Part shown: in pieces, positions 61,529 through 64,000 of the stretch
How the letters are laid out: each line of letters begins with the position of its first letter
Numbering within the stretch: position 1 is the stretch's first letter
NCBI GenBank assembly: GCA_944323995.1
Contig: CALUUN010000003.1
Span: 1 to 64,000, forward strand
Length of the DNA: 64,000 nucleotides
DNA from: Candidatus Gastranaerophilales bacterium
Lineage (GTDB): Bacteria; Cyanobacteriota; Vampirovibrionia; Gastranaerophilales; Gastranaerophilaceae
Direction of reading: 5' to 3'
The notes under the pieces: model-generated
Seen by the model: only the letters and a program-made list of their open reading frames with translations
Told to the model about the DNA's origin: nothing
The model's database searches: none
Made by a program: the position numbers and the translations under genes

Positions 61529-61717
61529 ATGGCAAAAATTTTAGTAACCATGCCTGACGATTTTTTGCAAAAAGTTGACGGGCTTGCTTTAACCGAACAA
61601 AGATCGCGCAGCGAATTAATAAGAGAGGCTTTGAGAACATATATGCGCAGGGTGAGCGCTTCGCAGATTAAGCAGGCGCCTAAAAATGCGGAAATTCTTG
61701 AACAGCTTATCGGTTAA
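61529..61717 (+). CDS. ribbon-helix-helix (CopG-type) regulator
   Basis: The 62-residue protein has AKILVTMPDDFLQKVD as the N-terminal strand and RSRSELIREALRTYMRR as the helix pair, the classical RHH fold. AAAAGGAATG precedes the ATG. No toxin gene follows; the next gene converges. It overlaps that gene by eleven bases. Confidence 0.85.
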   Translation: MAKILVTMPDDFLQKVDGLALTEQRSRSELIREALRTYMRRVSASQIKQAPKNAEILEQLIG

Positions 61718-62990
61718 ATTCTTTCACAAAAGTTTCAACCCATCTTACAAGATGAGTAAGTTCATAGGGTTTAGGAAGATACAAATCAGCCCCGCAGTTG
61801 AGGACTGTTTCTTTATCGTGGAAAATTGAAGTTACAATGAGTTTTGTATCCGCAAAATTTTCGTCAGATTTAAGCGAACGGCAGGTTTCAAGGCCTTTCT
61901 GCGTGTCGATATCTCCGGCATCAAGTATAATCACGGCCGGAATGTTTGTTTTGTAATCTTCCACAACTTCATATCCCTGAAGTTCAAGTATTGTTTTTAA
62001 AAGCAGGTTCATTGCCTCATCCGGCTCAATTATTGTAACCTTGTTGTTATAAATCTTTTTTGCAACCGAATCTGATGCGGGAATTTTCAAGCGTTCAATA
62101 AGATAATTTGATTTGCCGGAAATATGCGCCGTATTGCGGATTTGAATTAAAGTGTTTACAAGGGTTTCCGCACTTTTGAAATCGTTGGATTCTCCCGTAA
62201 CAATTCCGATTGTTGTATGAACAAGTTCACACCGGCAGCCTGCGTATTCATCCCCCTGCATAATCACATACCCCCGCTGCAAATCTTTCGGTGAATAAAA
62301 TTTCGGCGAAACCGATTCAAATGCAAACGTCAAAAAGTTTGCAACTTTTTCAGCTTTGTACAAATCGGTTATTATAAGAAATTCGTTATCCGAAACCGCC
62401 CCGAAATAATCATTTCCGCATAATGCCGACTGAATTATGGCGCAATAAGTTTGAACAAGTTTGTCCGAAGCAAGCTCTGTATAGGCCTCTTTATAGTTAT
62501 CAAAATTATCAATCGTAACGAGCATGGCCGCCCACGGATTTTGATATTTTATAACCCTTTTCAAGGCTCTGTAAGAATAATTTTTATTGGGGAGTTTCAT
62601 TTTTAAATCAAAATTAGACTCAAATTCTCGCCGCAAATGAGCCTTAATCCTCATAACAAATTCATCCGAATTCACGGGTTCGCTGATAAAATCATCGGCA
62701 CCGCTTTCCAAAACTTTTAACCTGTCCTCAACTTCGGCGGATTTGGAAATTGCAACAATAATCGGGCGCATGTTGTATGTGAGTCCGCGTATTTTTTTGC
62801 AATAATTTGAAAGATCACTGTCCATACTGTCGGAAATTATTATCAAATCAGGTTCGGTATCTTGAATAATTTTCATTGCCGAAATAAGATTTTTTGACAC
62901 AATGACCGAATTACTTGAGGAAACAAGCAGTTTTTTATATTTTGTTGAAAGCTCGCGCCTTTTATCTATCAATAAAGTTACTGACTGCAT
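61707..62990 (-). CDS. REC-GGDEF-like-REC response regulator
   Basis: The 427-residue protein has an N-terminal receiver (1-115; phospho-Asp in LIIISDSMDSD), a central GGDEF-fold domain whose signature is degenerate (YFGAVSDNEFLIITD, about 195-210), and a C-terminal second receiver (315-427; VTIIEPDEAM, VIILDAGDID, LPKPYEL). Diguanylate cyclase activity is unlikely. The ATG lies within the kinase gene 13 bases upstream of its stop, so the two are coupled. Confidence 0.88.
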   Translation of the reverse strand: MQSVTLLIDKRRELSTKYKKLLVSSSNSVIVSKNLISAMKIIQDTEPDLIIISDSMDSDLSNYCKKIRGLTYNMRPIIVAISKSAEVEDRLKVLESGADDFISEPVNSDEFVMRIKAHLRREFESNFDLKMKLPNKNYSYRALKRVIKYQNPWAAMLVTIDNFDNYKEAYTELASDKLVQTYCAIIQSALCGNDYFGAVSDNEFLIITDLYKAEKVANFLTFAFESVSPKFYSPKDLQRGYVIMQGDEYAGCRCELVHTTIGIVTGESNDFKSAETLVNTLIQIRNTAHISGKSNYLIERLKIPASDSVAKKIYNNKVTIIEPDEAMNLLLKTILELQGYEVVEDYKTNIPAVIILDAGDIDTQKGLETCRSLKSDENFADTKLIVTSIFHDKETVLNCGADLYLPKPYELTHLVRWVETFVKEFNR

Positions 62991-63691
62991 TTTTCCCTCG
63001 CCTGTTCTTCAACACTTTTTACCGGCATTAAAACTTCAAAGGTTGTTTCGCCGCCGCCCGAAATTACGGATATTCTGCCGCCCATTTTTTCAACAAGATT
63101 TTTTGTAATATAAAGCCCGAGGCCGCTTCCCTGAACCTTGCGGGTCAAAGGATTGTCTATTCTTGAAAATTTTGTGAAAATTTTGTTGTAATTTTCCGGC
63201 AGAATTCCCACACCTCTGTCTGTTACTTTTATTGATACAAAATCTCCGAAAGGTTCTGTGCTTACCGTAATCGTTGTGTTTTCGTTTGAATATTTTGCGG
63301 CATTTTCTATCAGATTGGTCATTATCTGTTGAAATTTATCTTTATCTACAATTATATTCGGAGTGTTTTCGTTGAAATTAAATTCAAATTCATGCGACGG
63401 GTATGCGGTTTTAATTATTGAAATAACGGGATCAATAAGGTATTTTAAATTTGCTTCCTTATAGACGAGAATATCTTTTTCGGATTGCAGTTTTGTAACC
63501 GAGAGCATATTTTCAACAAGTCCTATAAGCCTGTTAGACTGATCTTCAATAATTTTCAGGAACTTTTTTTTGCTTTCATCATCAAGTTTGTCCCACGAAT
63601 TGAGCATGGTTTGTGCAAACCCTCTGATTGACGTGAGAGGAGTTCTCAATTCATGGCTTACGGTTGATATAAAATCCTCATAGTTATCCAT
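62978..63691 (-). CDS. soluble sensor histidine kinase without input domain
   Basis: The 237-residue kinase has only HisKA (DFISTVSHELRTPLTSIRGF, His about 14) and HATPase domains (N box NLIENAAKYSNENT, G1 VTDRGVGI, G2 GSGLGLYITKNLVEKMGG). No membrane or sensor segment. The frame is open to 63727, but TATAAT preceded by TGT (63698-63703) ends six bases before the ATG at 63691. It forms an operon with the double-receiver protein. Confidence 0.9.
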   Translation of the reverse strand: MDNYEDFISTVSHELRTPLTSIRGFAQTMLNSWDKLDDESKKKFLKIIEDQSNRLIGLVENMLSVTKLQSEKDILVYKEANLKYLIDPVISIIKTAYPSHEFEFNFNENTPNIIVDKDKFQQIMTNLIENAAKYSNENTTITVSTEPFGDFVSIKVTDRGVGILPENYNKIFTKFSRIDNPLTRKVQGSGLGLYITKNLVEKMGGRISVISGGGETTFEVLMPVKSVEEQAREKCSQ

Positions 63692-63753
63692 ATTTTGATT
63701 ATAACAAATTTTGCCGGATTTATTCAAAAATTAACAATATTTTTATAATATTT

Positions 63754-64000
63754 TTAAACCGTATCGTCCACGGTTAATTGAACTTTGCCGGCTTCCGGAT
63801 TCATAACTTCAATAACTATTTTGTTCGTACCCTGAACAACGCAGTCTTTGCCGCTCATAATAAGCAATCCTTCCTGCCCGAGTCTGAACGCAACCGGTTC
63901 CGCTTCCGATACACAGTCACCGGCAAGCTCTTTTCCGCCCGTAATAAATTTTACATCTTTCGGCTCAAATACAACATCATTAATTTTTACAAAATTAAAT
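63754..64000 (-). CDS. partial hypothetical protein, 5' end outside the window
   Basis: Reading leftward from the right edge, an uninterrupted frame of 82 codons ends in TAA at 63754-63756. Visible stretches include VKINDVVFEPKDVKFITGGKE, AFRLGQEGLLIMSGKD and NKIVIEVMNPEAGKVQLTV, which look like beta-sheet repeats. No family is recognised. The HK gene lies 50 bases downstream. Confidence 0.6.
   Translation of the reverse strand, partial: FNFVKINDVVFEPKDVKFITGGKELAGDCVSEAEPVAFRLGQEGLLIMSGKDCVVQGTNKIVIEVMNPEAGKVQLTVDDTV

Noticed and set aside
61529-61717. RHH protein as antitoxin of a type II pair
   Set aside because: No toxin-like gene is adjacent on the same strand; the following gene is a convergent response regulator.
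1-64000. DGR reverse transcriptase, Avd or template repeat within the window
   Set aside because: I looked for an RT-like protein and for an AAC-rich copy of the variable region in all intergenic stretches; none is present.
1-64000. CRISPR array, prophage or insertion sequence
   Set aside because: No regularly spaced direct repeats, phage structural genes, integrase or transposase could be seen; the repeats present are irregular and non-coding.

Overview
This is an AT-rich chromosomal window from a bacterium of the Melainabacteria/Vampirovibrionia side of Cyanobacteria, most likely a gut Candidatus Gastranaerophilales. That placement is inferred from several signs. There is a homologue of the cyanobacterial circadian/redox protein LdpA. 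A putative origin beside dnaN carries TTTTCTACA boxes close to the cyanobacterial DnaA box. The envelope genes are Gram-negative in type (TolC-like channel, OmpH/Skp, porin), and there is a family of pilin-like proteins typical of this group. No rRNA, CRISPR array, transposase or phage structural gene is visible.

Layout: 0-6.3 kb holds tRNA-Ser, a lineage protein, the rpsF-ssb-rpsR operon, the first XRE regulator/pilin module, an intergenic repeat cluster and uvrC. 6.3-10.4 kb holds a four-gene operon with a MotA/MotB-like pair and a UPF0210 protein. 10.5-17.3 kb is housekeeping and stress (rseP, yihY-like, nrnA, dciA-like, ACT protein, alanine symporter, parvulin, ogt, HxlR regulator). 17.3-23.5 kb is an EmrAB/TolC-type efflux locus under a MarR regulator. 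23.5-33 kb includes a C_GCAxxG_C_C protein, an endonuclease-IV-like TIM barrel, aroC, recJ, metG and der, with the first of two tiny toxin/antisense-RNA loci. 33-36.3 kb carries the second pilin module, dnaN and the putative oriC. 36.3-43.6 kb has aroB-aroK, pgk, ompH, an EF-hand protein and an NhaD-type antiporter. 44-50 kb has the second toxin/antisense locus, hisS, trmB, gloA, a porin and an Orn/Lys/Arg-type decarboxylase. 50-55.7 kb has tandem repeats, ffh, mscL, a Fic protein, tRNA-Glu, tspO and the third pilin module. 55.7-64 kb has speE, a HIT protein, a class-A-like serine hydrolase, the LdpA-like protein, a startless ORF behind a large palindrome, and a sensorless two-component pair.

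Four observations stand out. (1) Three near-identical pilin-like genes end in C-type-lectin-like domains. Their last ~29 codons differ only at first and second codon positions with the third base frozen, which is the signature of a diversity-generating retroelement (DGR) acting in trans. No reverse transcriptase or template repeat lies in the window. Each pilin has a divergent small XRE regulator. (2) Two unlinked, homologous type I toxin-antitoxin-like loci each encode a 24-residue hydrophobic peptide with a strong Shine-Dalgarno, opposed by a ~105-nt antisense RNA. (3) About sixteen genes have a -10 hexamer exactly 6 (a few 7) bases before the start codon, implying leaderless mRNAs. (4) A TTTTCTACA-box origin lies beside dnaN.

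Pathways represented include shikimate synthesis (aroC, aroB, aroK), polyamine synthesis (decarboxylase, speE), translation, DNA repair and envelope maintenance. Function assignments are from motif reading only; no database search was run.
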